DNA of 64,000 nt from Paenibacillus prosopidis. GTDB lineage: Bacteria; Bacillota; Bacilli; Paenibacillales; Paenibacillaceae. The notes below the pieces were generated by a model. It was not told the origin of the DNA. It searched no databases and saw only the letters and a program-made list of their open reading frames with translations. A program made the position numbers and the translations under genes. Below are positions 8,805 through 18,131 of the stretch, piece after piece (positions within the stretch are counted from its first letter, which is position 1; every line of letters starts with the position of its first letter). The DNA is taken from assembly GCF_003337375.1 (NCBI RefSeq), contig NZ_QPJD01000015.1:62001-126000 (forward strand). The letters are read 5' to 3'.

Positions 8805-9395
8805 TTACGCTTCAAGAACAAAGAGCTTACGGGTCAATTCGGTTAATCGCTCATCGATATTGCCAATCTCTTCAGCCTCGTTTGTTTGGTTGCGCAGATC
8901 GAGCAGCTCGTTAACCGCGCTGTTGATTAAGCTGATCTCACGCTCAATCAGACGGCTGCGGAAAACACGCTCTAGTTGACCAAGCGTATCCTTAAACTCA
9001 AATACCACTCGTTCTCCTGTTTTGGAGCTTTCAACAATTTTGAGAACAGTACCGTTCATATAATGATAGATCATCGTATAATGACTATAGATTCGGTTGA
9101 CGATCGCGTTGCCGCGGAAAGCAGATACCGCTTTGCGCATAGCATTGGTCAGCCTTGGCCCAATAAGGCGGCAAGTAAGTACGCATACATAATAGTCTTG
9201 TTGACGTTCGAAGGTCAGTCGGACTTCTTCCCTCCCTGCTACGTCTTCGAGAACCAGCTCCTGGTTTCCGTTATCGAGCACTAGCACCTGAAGGCGTAAT
9301 TGCTGCTCTTCAAATAATCGGATAAACTCAGCCATCTCATCATTCGTTAACTGCAGTTTGGCATTTACATACTCTGTGGCTAGCCGCTTAGCCAT
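8805..9395 (-). CDS. Conserved hypothetical protein, 196 aa
   Basis: I do not recognise a functional family with confidence. The 196-residue protein has no signal peptide or membrane segment. The N-terminal half is mixed alpha/beta; the C-terminal third (about 135-196) is a charged helical stretch (LGQLERVFRSRLIEREISLI, NAVNELLDLRNQ) that could form a coiled coil. ATG 9395 has a GAGGAG site six bases away. It has its own strong terminator and appears monocistronic, between the proteostasis genes and the heme block. Confidence 0.75.
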   Translation of the reverse strand: MAKRLATEYVNAKLQLTNDEMAEFIRLFEEQQLRLQVLVLDNGNQELVLEDVAGREEVRLTFERQQDYYVCVLTCRLIGPRLTNAMRKAVSAFRGNAIVNRIYSHYTMIYHYMNGTVLKIVESSKTGERVVFEFKDTLGQLERVFRSRLIEREISLINSAVNELLDLRNQTNEAEEIGNIDERLTELTRKLFVLEA

Positions 9396-9608
9396 AAAAA
9401 TCTCCTCAATTCTTTAAACTTGCACGCTTTGGTCTAGATGCTTTGGTCTTGCTGTTTAAGTATATTATACGTGATCAGCGAATTATATTCCTGCCGTCCA
9501 TCCCCGATATTTACGCATATTCCACAAAAAAACGGTGGATTCCACGAGGAAAGCCGACTTTTTCACTGAATCCTCTGCTTTATATAAGAACTTATTGCAC
9601 TAGCTACC

Positions 9609-10196
9609 TCATGTAGCAATCGCTTCCGTAATGATGTCCCAAAGCTGCTCTCGTCCAAGCCCCGTTTCTGAGGAAAACAAAACGACTGAATCGCGCGGAT
9701 CCGCTTCCAGCGATTTTTTGATCATCTTTATATGCTTGTCCCATTTCGACCTCGGAATCTTATCCGCCTTCGTCGCCACGATACAGGTCGGTATCTCGTA
9801 ATGCTTCAGCCATTTGTACATAAGCTTATCCTGTGCTGACGGCTCGTGACGGATATCGATTACAAGCAGCTGCAGCTTAAGCGGCTCGCGATCACGAATA
9901 TATTTTTCAATCATCTCACCAAACTGCTCGCGCTGCGTCTTCGACACCTTCGCGTAGCCATAACCGGGAAAATCGACCAGGTAAATCATTTCATTTACCC
10001 GGTAATAGTTAAGCTGCTGCGTCTTGCCCGGCTGCGAACTCGTTCTAGCTAAGTTTTTGCGTAAAATTAATTTATTAATCAAGGATGATTTGCCGACATT
10101 CGAACGCCCTGCCAGAGCAATCTCCGGCAAGGCGTCCTCAGGATATTGATGCGGCTGTACCGCACTGATGATGAACTGCGCTTGTGTTATTTTCAT
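9609..10196 (-). CDS. engB: Ribosome biogenesis GTPase EngB/YsxC
   Basis: Essential-type GTPase for 50S subunit assembly. G1 is GRSNVGKS (30-37), G3 is DFPGYG (75-80) and G4 is TKAD (142-145), in the TrmE-Era-EngA-EngB family order; 195 residues is normal. Its ATG overlaps the lonA stop by four bases (ATGA), so it is translationally coupled to lonA, the same arrangement as lonA-ysxC in B. subtilis. Confidence 0.97.
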   Translation of the reverse strand: MKITQAQFIISAVQPHQYPEDALPEIALAGRSNVGKSSLINKLILRKNLARTSSQPGKTQQLNYYRVNEMIYLVDFPGYGYAKVSKTQREQFGEMIEKYIRDREPLKLQLLVIDIRHEPSAQDKLMYKWLKHYEIPTCIVATKADKIPRSKWDKHIKMIKKSLEADPRDSVVLFSSETGLGREQLWDIITEAIAT

Positions 10197-12595
10197 AAAA
10201 TCGATGTACCTGCCTTCTCCCCCGTTTGAACCGGAACGAGCGCATGCCTCAGCACTTCATCCATATGACTGACAGGAATAAATTGCATATCATTGCGTAC
10301 GCTGTCGGGAATGTCCCTTAAATCCCGTTCATTGTCCTTCGGCAGCAGCACCTTCCGAATGCCTGCGCGATGTGCGGCCAGCGATTTTTCCTTTAAGCCG
10401 CCAATCGGAAGCACGCGGCCTCTCAGCGTTATTTCACCTGTCATCGCTACTTCCTTGGACACATAGCGATTGGTAAGTGCCGAAATAAGAGCCGTTGCAA
10501 TGGTAATGCCTGCAGATGGACCATCCTTTGGAATGGCACCCTCCGGAATATGAATATGAATATCGTTTTTTTCATGGAAGCTCGGATCAAGACCTAACTC
10601 GATCGCTCTTGACCGCGTATAGCTGAAAGCTGCTTGCGCCGATTCCTTCATGACATCACCGAGCTTGCCGGTTAACGTCAGCTTCCCGCTGCCAGGCATG
10701 ATTGTTACCTCGATGACTAGCGTATCGCCGCCAACCTCCGTCCAAGCCAGGCCGGTAACAGCGCCGATTTGGTTCTCGGTCTCAGCAAGCCCGTAACGGA
10801 ACTTCGCCGGTCCGAGCCATTCCTTAAGCAGCTCGCTCTTAAGCTCAAGCGGCTCTTGCTGCTCTGCCTGCTCATTCGCAACGAAGTGCTTCGCTGCTTT
10901 GCGGCACACAGCAGCAATTTGCTGTTCTAAATTACGTACGCCCGACTCACGGGTATACTCTCGAACAAGCTGCAGCAGTACCTCGTCAGATACCTTCAGC
11001 TGCTCCTCCGTTAACCCATGCTCCTTCTTCTGCTTCGGAAGCAAGTAACGCATGCCGATCTGCAGCTTTTCAAGCTCCGTATAGCCTGGAATATACAGAA
11101 CCTCCATACGGTCAAGCAGCGGCCGCGGAATGTTGTGCATCGCGTTCGCTGTAGTTACGAACATAACATTCGAAAGATCGAACGGAACTTCGATAAAATG
11201 ATCGCTGAACGTATTATTTTGCTCAGGATCAAGCACCTCTAGAAGAGCTGAAGCAGGATCGCCACGGAAGTCCATTGCCATTTTATCGATTTCGTCCAGC
11301 AGAAATACAGGATTTAACGAGCCCGCCGTCTTCATTCCCTGAATGATTCTGCCCGGCATCGCGCCAACGTAAGTTCGGCGGTGACCGCGAATTTCCGCTT
11401 CATCCCGCACTCCGCCTAGTGAAATACGTACAAACTTTCGACCCAGCGACTTCGCGATTGAACGTGCGAGCGACGTTTTGCCGACGCCTGGAGGACCGAC
11501 TAGACAAAGGATAGGCCCTTTGAGCTGCTTGACCAGCTTCTGCACCGCCAAATATTCCAGCACCCGCTCCTTTGGCTTTTCCAATCCATAATGATCGTCG
11601 TTAAGAATATCCTCCGCTTTGCTCAAGCTAAGGTCATCATCCGTTTGCTTATTCCACGGTAATGACAGAAGCCAGTCGATATAATTTCGAATGACGCCGC
11701 CTTCCGCTGATGTAGACGGCATTTTCTCCAGGCGATCGATTTCCTTCTCGATCTTTTCCTTCACGAGATCCGGCATACCTGCTTCGGCAAGCTGACTACG
11801 CAGATCCTCAACCTCGCCTGCGCGACCTTCCTTCTCGCCAAGCTCCTTTTGAATCGCCTTCATTTGCTCGCGCAAATAATATTCCTTCTGCGTTTTTTCC
11901 ATTTGCTTCTTGACGCGTTGGTTTATTTTGCGTTCGAGCTCAAGCACCTCTCGCTCATTGTTCAAAATGTCGAGCAGCTTCTCCAGACGCTCTCCTACAT
12001 CGACCGTTTCAAGAATGTCCTGCTTATCCTTGATTTTCAGTGTCAGATGGCTCGTTATAACGTCCGCAAGCCGACCTGGATCGTCGATGTCCGACACCGC
12101 AGCATGCGTTTCCGGCGTTATTTTCTTCGATAACGAAATGTAATGCTCAAATTGGCTCAGAACGGAACGCATAAGCGCATCAACCTCAGGGTCATCCGTC
12201 TCCTGCTCCGGCAGCTCCTTAACCGACACTTCGTAAAACTCATCATTCGGCAAATAATCCAAAATCTCTGCGCGAATGACACCTTCCACTAAAACGCGAA
12301 TCGTACCGTTCGGCAGCTTCAGCATTTGCCGCACTTTCGCAATCGTGCCGACCTTATATATATCTTCCTCGGTCGGCTCCTCAATGTTCACTTCAGATTG
12401 TGAACAAAGCAATATCATATGATCTTCGACCATCGAGCGCTCAAGCGCCCGAACCGATTTGTCCCTACCCACATCAAGGTGGAGCACCATGCTGGGATAA
12501 ACGAGTAGACCCCTCAGCGGAAGCAAGGGCAGTCGACGACCTTTCGATTTACTAGGTCCCACTCCAGCACCTCCAAATGTTAACGTCTTCCCCAT
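10193..12595 (-). CDS. lonA: ATP-dependent protease La (Lon)
   Basis: Cytosolic AAA+ protease that degrades misfolded and regulatory proteins. The 800 residues hold an N-terminal substrate domain (about 20-210), a coiled coil (about 210-295), Walker A GPPGVGKT (367-374), Walker B FLLDEID (431-437) and the protease domain with the Ser-Lys dyad S694 (DGPSAG) and K737 (GGLKEK). ATG 12595 lies four bases after the lonB stop and has only a weak ribosome site, suggesting reinitiation from lonB. No CIRCE or CtsR-like box was found at its start. Confidence 0.98.
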   Translation of the reverse strand: MGKTLTFGGAGVGPSKSKGRRLPLLPLRGLLVYPSMVLHLDVGRDKSVRALERSMVEDHMILLCSQSEVNIEEPTEEDIYKVGTIAKVRQMLKLPNGTIRVLVEGVIRAEILDYLPNDEFYEVSVKELPEQETDDPEVDALMRSVLSQFEHYISLSKKITPETHAAVSDIDDPGRLADVITSHLTLKIKDKQDILETVDVGERLEKLLDILNNEREVLELERKINQRVKKQMEKTQKEYYLREQMKAIQKELGEKEGRAGEVEDLRSQLAEAGMPDLVKEKIEKEIDRLEKMPSTSAEGGVIRNYIDWLLSLPWNKQTDDDLSLSKAEDILNDDHYGLEKPKERVLEYLAVQKLVKQLKGPILCLVGPPGVGKTSLARSIAKSLGRKFVRISLGGVRDEAEIRGHRRTYVGAMPGRIIQGMKTAGSLNPVFLLDEIDKMAMDFRGDPASALLEVLDPEQNNTFSDHFIEVPFDLSNVMFVTTANAMHNIPRPLLDRMEVLYIPGYTELEKLQIGMRYLLPKQKKEHGLTEEQLKVSDEVLLQLVREYTRESGVRNLEQQIAAVCRKAAKHFVANEQAEQQEPLELKSELLKEWLGPAKFRYGLAETENQIGAVTGLAWTEVGGDTLVIEVTIMPGSGKLTLTGKLGDVMKESAQAAFSYTRSRAIELGLDPSFHEKNDIHIHIPEGAIPKDGPSAGITIATALISALTNRYVSKEVAMTGEITLRGRVLPIGGLKEKSLAAHRAGIRKVLLPKDNERDLRDIPDSVRNDMQFIPVSHMDEVLRHALVPVQTGEKAGTSIL

Positions 12596-12599
12596 TTTA

Positions 12600-14303
12600 T
12601 CATTCTACGGAATCAGCCTGCAAATAGGGAACGCCTGATGCAATAAAAAGATCTGTTCCAAGCGGTGTTTCCACGCGATTCGGCAGGACGTCAGCCTCAG
12701 GAAACACATAAGCGAACACTTCTTCAACCCGCTCTACCGGAATAACCTTAAGTCCCTCCAGATCAGCGAATATGGCCTGCCAGTTTTCTCTCGGAATAAT
12801 AACCTGCTTGGCACCTGCTTGGAATGCAGCCTCTACTTTAGCTAATACGCCGCCGACAGGCTTCACGTTGCCATGAATGCCGACTTCTCCCGTCATCGCT
12901 AGCTTATTGTCGATTGGTACGCCTTTGATAGCCGAAGTAATCGCTGTTGCCATGGCAATCCCGGCGGAAGGCCCATCAATCGGCGTTCCTCCCGGAAAGT
13001 TAATGTGCAAGTCGTAATCCTGCGGATTAAGTCCAATGCGGCGCAGCACCGTAAGCACATTTTCCACAGAGCCCTTTGCCATGCTTTTGCGTCTGAGTGT
13101 CCGTGTGCCGCCTCCAAGCTCCTCCTCGTCAACAACGCCGGTAATCGTAAATTGACCGTTTCCTGAGGCAGCAGGAATTGCGCTAACCTCAATTTCGAGC
13201 AGCGTTCCCATATTCGGACCGTAGACGGCAAGACCGTTCACAAAGCCAATCTGAGGAGCATCAGGCACTTTGCGGTCAGGACGCGGCGGAATTTGACTGC
13301 TGTTGACTACCCACTCAATATCGCCTGCTGTGATGCTGTCCCTTTTCTCGGATAAGGCTACGCCGGCTGCAAGCTGAATGACATTTACTGCCTCACGGCC
13401 GTTCGTTGCATATTTTTTGACAACGTCAATGGCTTCCGGGCACGGCGCAAAGCCGATCTTCTTCACTGCATTTTCCGCTACTAACCCGATTTCATCTGCA
13501 AGCAATGGCCGGAAAAACACCTCCATACAGCGTGACCGGATGGCAGGCGGAATTTCCTGCGGCGAGCGGGTAGTTGCTCCAACAAGCCGGAAATCGGCAG
13601 GCAATCCATTTTGAAAAATATCATGAATATAAACCGGGATGTTTGCATCCTCCGAATTGTAATAAGCACTTTCAAGAAAGACCTTGCGGTCCTCAAGCAC
13701 CTTTAACAATTTATTCATTTGTACCGGATGCAATTCACCTATTTCGTCAATAAACAAAATACCGCCGTGTGCCTTCGTAACGGCACCTGGCTTCGGCTGC
13801 GGAATTCCCGCAACTCCCATTGCGCCCGCACCCTGATAAATCGGGTCATGCACAGAACCGATAAGCGGATCGGCAATACCACGCTCATCAAACCGCGCAG
13901 TTGTCGCATCAATCTCCGTAAACTTTGCCTCCGGAAGAAACGGCGATGATGGATTTTTTTTTGCTTCCTCAAGCACAACGCGTGCGGCAGCCGTCTTTCC
14001 GACGCCTGGCGGCCCATATATAATAACATGCTGCGGATTTGCGCTGCAGAGCGCTGCCTTCAAGGCACGCAGCCCGTCGCGTTGTCCGACGATATCCTGC
14101 ATCGCCTGCGGTCTCGTCTTCTCCGCCAGGGGCTTCGTCAGCGAAACCGACCGCAGCTTACGCAGCTTATCCATTTCTTTGCGCGATTCCCGGTCTACCG
14201 CAGAACGGTTCGTCTTCTGATTGCGCAGCAAGTTCCAGAAATACAGGCCAATAACTACAGCAAAAAACACTTGGATCAACATTAATACAACACTTAAATT
14301 CAT
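12600..14303 (-). CDS. lonB: Lon-like protease LonB
   Basis: A 567-residue Lon paralogue. In B. subtilis LonB is active in the forespore under sigma-F; that is family knowledge. Residues 4-23 are a hydrophobic membrane segment, which places it at the membrane. Walker A is GPPGVGKT (97-104), followed by FIDEIGEL, and the protease dyad is S446 (DGPSAG) and K489 (GGVLAK). It lacks the long Lon N-terminal domain. A 5'-end fragment of the R1 repeat begins 17 bases upstream of its ATG. Confidence 0.95.
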   Translation of the reverse strand: MNLSVVLMLIQVFFAVVIGLYFWNLLRNQKTNRSAVDRESRKEMDKLRKLRSVSLTKPLAEKTRPQAMQDIVGQRDGLRALKAALCSANPQHVIIYGPPGVGKTAAARVVLEEAKKNPSSPFLPEAKFTEIDATTARFDERGIADPLIGSVHDPIYQGAGAMGVAGIPQPKPGAVTKAHGGILFIDEIGELHPVQMNKLLKVLEDRKVFLESAYYNSEDANIPVYIHDIFQNGLPADFRLVGATTRSPQEIPPAIRSRCMEVFFRPLLADEIGLVAENAVKKIGFAPCPEAIDVVKKYATNGREAVNVIQLAAGVALSEKRDSITAGDIEWVVNSSQIPPRPDRKVPDAPQIGFVNGLAVYGPNMGTLLEIEVSAIPAASGNGQFTITGVVDEEELGGGTRTLRRKSMAKGSVENVLTVLRRIGLNPQDYDLHINFPGGTPIDGPSAGIAMATAITSAIKGVPIDNKLAMTGEVGIHGNVKPVGGVLAKVEAAFQAGAKQVIIPRENWQAIFADLEGLKVIPVERVEEVFAYVFPEADVLPNRVETPLGTDLFIASGVPYLQADSVE

Positions 14304-14320
14304 TACCTATCCGCCCCTCT

Positions 14321-14354
14321 CAAGCGTAAACGGCTGACGCCGTCCTTTGGCAGT
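14321..14354 (+). repeat. R1 repeat, 5'-end fragment (copy F)
   Basis: Matches the first ~30 bases of R1 (CAAGCGTAAACGGCTG, then ACGCCGTCCTTTGG), including the small ACGGC/GCCGT hairpin. The match stops there; the AT-rich 3' half is absent. It lies immediately upstream of the lonB ribosome site. Confidence 0.75.
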
Positions 14355-14467
14355 ACGAACAAACTACATAATTGGTAGTATTACCCCTTAGAAGAGGGAA
14401 TAACCGCTTTCGCGATTTTTTTCCGATTTCGTCAGAACATCCTGTCCACCTGCCGGAAAGGGAACTC

Positions 14468-14692
14468 CTAATTCAATGCTTTCAGTTCATCCATCAGCTG
14501 CCTGGAACGTTTGGCATTCCCTTCCGCAAAGTTTTGCAGCCGGATCTTGAGCTCTTCGTTTTGATGAATCTGTTCCGAAGTCGTTGTATAGGTTCGAAGA
14601 AGTTCTGTTTCTTGATCAAGCGATTGCTGCAGAATGCGCTTTAAGCTTTCTTGATCGATTTCGCATTGTTGATTCGGTTGATCGCAATCCAC
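14468..14692 (-). CDS. Small hypothetical protein, 74 aa
   Basis: No recognised family. From the GTG at 14692 it is a hydrophilic, glutamine- and glutamate-rich 74-residue protein, predicted almost wholly helical, with two early cysteines (MDCDQPNQQC). The frame is open up to 14761, but the only good ribosome site is GGAGGTGA eight bases before GTG 14692, so I place the start there. It lies between ispG and lonB. Confidence 0.6.
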   Translation of the reverse strand: MDCDQPNQQCEIDQESLKRILQQSLDQETELLRTYTTTSEQIHQNEELKIRLQNFAEGNAKRSRQLMDELKALN

Positions 14693-14773
14693 GTTTTTCA
14701 CCTCCGCATCTATTTCAGCTGTGATGTGTATCATCAGTGGATAATTTACCCTATTCATCACATTCCATGCCTA

Positions 14774-14816
14774 TAAAAAAAGAAACTTAACTACGTCACG
14801 TATGGACGTAATTAAG
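14774..14816 (-). terminator. Intrinsic terminator after ispG
   Basis: A 12-bp stem with one mismatch (14786-14797 with 14805-14816, loop 14798-14804) followed on the minus strand by TTTCTTTTTTTAT. It begins about 20 bases past the ispG stop. Confidence 0.85.
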
Positions 14817-14835
14817 CCTCTTAATCTGTCATGGC

Positions 14836-15945
14836 TTATGCTGGCGCATGATGCTTGCGGCCAGGTATTTCGCCTGTTTCTTCAAACACGCGTACGATTT
14901 CATCGATTTCTTTCTTTAACTCGTTTAGAAGCTCTGCTTCCGGTACTTTGCGTATCATTTCCCCGTACCGGAACAGCATGCCCTCGCCTCTTGCGCCTGC
15001 AATGCCGATATCGGCCTCGCGTGCCTCGCCGGGCCCGTTCACCGCGCAGCCAAGCACGGAAACTTTTATAGGCACTTTTATTTTTGCAATATAATCCTCT
15101 ACCTCATTGGCAATTGAAAATAGATCGATATCCAATCGGCCGCATGTCGGACACGAAACGAGCGTTGCCGCGTTCGTAATCAGTCCGAACGTCTTCAGCA
15201 GCTCGCGTGCTACCTTCACCTCTTCAACCGGATCAGCGCTGAGGCTAATCCGTACCGTATTGCCGATGCCAAGAGCCAGCAATGCACCGATGCCCGCCGA
15301 GCTCTTAATTGTGCCCGTATGCAGCGTACCTGCTTCCGTAATGCCAAGATGCAGCGGATATTTAATTTTCTCGGCAGCCATGCTGTATGCGGCAATCGCC
15401 ATCGGTACGTCAGACGCCTTCAGCGACACGATAATATCGTGAAAATCAAGCTCCTCCAAGATTCCGATATGGAACAATGCACTCTCTACCATCGCTTCCG
15501 GAGTCGGATAACCGTACTTCTCAAGCAAGTGGTTTTCTAATGAACCTGCGTTTACGCCAATCCTAATTGGAATGCCCTTATCCTTGCACGCCTGGACAAC
15601 CGCTTCGACCTTCTCGCGGCGACCGATGTTGCCCGGATTAATCCGCACCTTGTCTACGCCGTTCTCGATCGCCATCAGTGCCAATCGGTAGTCAAAATGA
15701 ATATCCGCGACAAGCGGAATATGAATGCGCTTTTTAATCTCTTTAATCGCTTCTGCTGCTTCTTTATTATTGACGGTAACACGCACGACCTGACAGCCCG
15801 CTTCCTCGAGACGCAATATTTCTGCGACTGTCGCTTCCACATCTGCTGTCTTGGTCGTGCACATACTTTGAATAATTACTTCATTGCTGCCGCCAATCGT
15901 AAGATCGCCGACTTTAACCGCTACCGTATCTTGACGTAAGTACAT
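14836..15945 (-). CDS. ispG: 4-hydroxy-3-methylbut-2-enyl diphosphate synthase
   Basis: Iron-sulfur enzyme of the MEP isoprenoid pathway that reductively opens MEcPP to HMBPP. The 369-residue protein shows the TIM-barrel block LVADIHFDYRLAL, RINPGNIG and the 4Fe-4S cysteines in VSCPTCGR and LGCAVNGPGEA. ATG 15945 has a GGGAGAG site. It is set between lonB and clpX, a position it does not have in B. subtilis, and has its own terminator. Confidence 0.97.
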   Translation of the reverse strand: MYLRQDTVAVKVGDLTIGGSNEVIIQSMCTTKTADVEATVAEILRLEEAGCQVVRVTVNNKEAAEAIKEIKKRIHIPLVADIHFDYRLALMAIENGVDKVRINPGNIGRREKVEAVVQACKDKGIPIRIGVNAGSLENHLLEKYGYPTPEAMVESALFHIGILEELDFHDIIVSLKASDVPMAIAAYSMAAEKIKYPLHLGITEAGTLHTGTIKSSAGIGALLALGIGNTVRISLSADPVEEVKVARELLKTFGLITNAATLVSCPTCGRLDIDLFSIANEVEDYIAKIKVPIKVSVLGCAVNGPGEAREADIGIAGARGEGMLFRYGEMIRKVPEAELLNELKKEIDEIVRVFEETGEIPGRKHHAPA

Positions 15946-16033
15946 TTACTTATCTCTCCCATGAACGTCAAAGTCCACCCTTTGACTGGCGGTGACCCGC
16001 ACGGCTGGGTGGAAACAATGACGGTAGTGATGG

Positions 16034-17290
16034 CTAGGCGCTCTCTTCTTTCTTCTTACCCTTCTTAGCAGCAAGCTCAGGCATAATTTTGTCCTTTACG
16101 GATTGCTCCGTAATGAGACATGTGCTCACATCATCACGTGACGGCACCTCATACATAACCTCGAGCATGATGCCTTCGATAATTGCGCGTAGGCCGCGTG
16201 CGCCTGTGTTGCGCTTGATCGCTTCCTTCGCAATGGCATCGAGTGCGGCCGGCTCGAAATCGAGCTTGACATTGTCCATCTCAAGCAGCTTTTGGTACTG
16301 CTTCACAAGCGCGTTTTTCGGTTCGGACAAAATCCGAACGAGTGCCGGCTCATCAAGCGGCTCCAAGGTAGAAATAACCGGCAGACGTCCAACAAACTCC
16401 GGAATAAGTCCGAATTTGAGCAAGTCCTCAGGCAATACCATCGTTAAATATTCGCCTGCTTTCAAATCCTTCTGCATTTCGCCCGAAGAGTTGAAGCCGA
16501 TAACCTTCTTACCGATACGGCGTTTGATCAAGGACTCAAGCCCGTCGAACGCGCCGCCGCAAATGAACAAAATGTTCGTCGTATCGATTTGAATAAACTC
16601 TTGATGCGGGTGCTTGCGACCGCCCTGAGGCGGAACGGATGCAACCGTGCCTTCTAGAATTTTCAACAGCGCTTGCTGCACGCCTTCACCCGATACGTCG
16701 CGCGTAATGGACGGGTTCTCCGATTTGCGGGCCACTTTATCAATCTCATCGATATAAATAATACCGCGCTCCGCTTTTTCGACATCGTAGTCGGCAGCTT
16801 GAATGAGCTTGAGCAAAATGTTCTCCACGTCTTCCCCTACATAACCGGCTTCCGTAAGCGATGTAGCATCTGCAATTGCAAATGGAACGTTCAATATTTT
16901 AGCCATCGTTTGCGCCAGCAATGTTTTACCGGAGCCCGTTGGACCCAGCAGCAAAATATTACTCTTCTGCAGTTCCACGTCTTCGATCTTGCTGCCGGAA
17001 TTGATGCGTTTGTAATGGTTATACACGGCTACAGACAATGATTTTTTCGCAAATTCTTGTCCGATAACATAAGAATCCAATATTGCCCGGATATCTTTCG
17101 GTTTCGGAATGTCCTTGAGATCAAGCTCTTCCTCATTCCCAAGCTCTTCCTCAACAATTTCTGTACACAGCTCAATACACTCATCGCATATATAGACGCC
17201 GGGTCCGGCAACCAGCTTACGTACTTGATCTTGCGACTTTCCGCAGAACGAACATTTCAACTGGCCTTTTTCATCGTTGAATTTAAACAT
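16034..17290 (-). CDS. clpX: ClpX ATPase subunit of ClpXP
   Basis: AAA+ unfoldase that feeds substrates to ClpP. The zinc-binding domain has Cys13, Cys16, Cys35 and Cys38; Walker A is GPTGSGKT (116-123) and the Walker B region reads IIYIDEIDK. Length 418 is normal and the C-terminus is lysine-rich. ATG 17290 has a GGGGTG site, and only 17 bases separate it from clpP, so the pair should be cotranscribed. Confidence 0.98.
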   Translation of the reverse strand: MFKFNDEKGQLKCSFCGKSQDQVRKLVAGPGVYICDECIELCTEIVEEELGNEEELDLKDIPKPKDIRAILDSYVIGQEFAKKSLSVAVYNHYKRINSGSKIEDVELQKSNILLLGPTGSGKTLLAQTMAKILNVPFAIADATSLTEAGYVGEDVENILLKLIQAADYDVEKAERGIIYIDEIDKVARKSENPSITRDVSGEGVQQALLKILEGTVASVPPQGGRKHPHQEFIQIDTTNILFICGGAFDGLESLIKRRIGKKVIGFNSSGEMQKDLKAGEYLTMVLPEDLLKFGLIPEFVGRLPVISTLEPLDEPALVRILSEPKNALVKQYQKLLEMDNVKLDFEPAALDAIAKEAIKRNTGARGLRAIIEGIMLEVMYEVPSRDDVSTCLITEQSVKDKIMPELAAKKGKKKEESA

Positions 17291-17307
17291 GTAATCACCC
17301 CTTTTGA

Positions 17308-17901
17308 TTAAATCGCCGATACCGGAGTAGTAATCACCTTGTCAATCAAACCGTAAGCAAGAGCTTCTTCCGCGCTCATAAAATAGTCACGGTCGGTATC
17401 GCGGTCGATTTTGTCATAAGGCTGTCCGGTACGTTCTACGTAAATTTGATTCAGCTTTTGTTTCGTTTTCAAAATCCAATCCGCATGGATTTTGATATCG
17501 GTCGCTTGACCACGCACGCCGCCAAGGGGCTGGTGAATCATAACCTCAGCGTTTGGAAGCGCGAACCGCTTCCCTTTCGCACCCGCTGTCAACAACAACG
17601 AACCCATGCTTGCTGCCATGCCCATGCAAATCGTAGACACTTCAGGCTTAATATATTGCATCGTATCAAAAATACCCATCCCAGCTGTTACGGACCCGCC
17701 GGGAGAGTTAATGTACAGATGAATGTCTTTCTCCGGATCGTCGGCCGCCAGAAACAGCAGCTGTGCAATGACGGAGTTTGCTACGTCATCATCAATTGCG
17801 CTCCCAAGGAAGATAATACGGTCCTTCAGCAAACGGGAGTAAATATCGTAAGAACGTTCCCCACGGTTTGTTTGTTCGACTACGATCGGTACTAGATTCA
17901 T
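17308..17901 (-). CDS. clpP: ATP-dependent Clp protease proteolytic subunit
   Basis: Serine peptidase subunit of the barrel-shaped Clp protease. The catalytic triad is visible: Ser98 (GMAASMGS), His123 (MIHQPLGG) and Asp172 (TDRDYFM). The 197-residue length is standard. It lies directly upstream of clpX, as in many bacteria but unlike B. subtilis, where clpP is elsewhere. A good promoter lies 40-70 bases upstream; I did not find a clear CtsR heptad pair. Confidence 0.98.
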   Translation of the reverse strand: MNLVPIVVEQTNRGERSYDIYSRLLKDRIIFLGSAIDDDVANSVIAQLLFLAADDPEKDIHLYINSPGGSVTAGMGIFDTMQYIKPEVSTICMGMAASMGSLLLTAGAKGKRFALPNAEVMIHQPLGGVRGQATDIKIHADWILKTKQKLNQIYVERTGQPYDKIDRDTDRDYFMSAEEALAYGLIDKVITTPVSAI

Positions 17902-17942
17902 GCGACCAACCTCTTTTCGTTTATGGCTTAGATTACTTACTT

Positions 17943-17971
17943 ATTGTAACACGTCATCGAAGTGATGTCAT
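17943..17971 (-). promoter_or_regulatory. Candidate sigma-A promoter of clpP-clpX
   Basis: On the minus strand ATGACA (17966-17971) and TACAAT (17943-17948) are separated by 17 bases. It is placed about 40 bases before the clpP ATG. Confidence 0.65.
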
Positions 17972-18056
17972 TTTTCCAATAATACAGTATACGGCGACGG
18001 CCGTTCGATATGTACGGAGATTAGCCTCCAGAGCAAGCACATTTTCATATGTAGGG

Positions 18057-18090
18057 TCAAAATAAGGCACGTATCTGTGACGTGCCTTAT
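18057..18090 (-). terminator. Terminator after tig
   Basis: A perfect 11-bp stem (ATAAGGCACGT at 18062-18072 with its complement at 18080-18090, 7-base loop) followed on the minus strand by TTTTG. It lies about 40 bases past the tig stop. Confidence 0.75.
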
Positions 18091-18131
18091 CTTGTGTAAA
18101 ACGTTTTATTTAATTTCTCTTATGTGATCGA

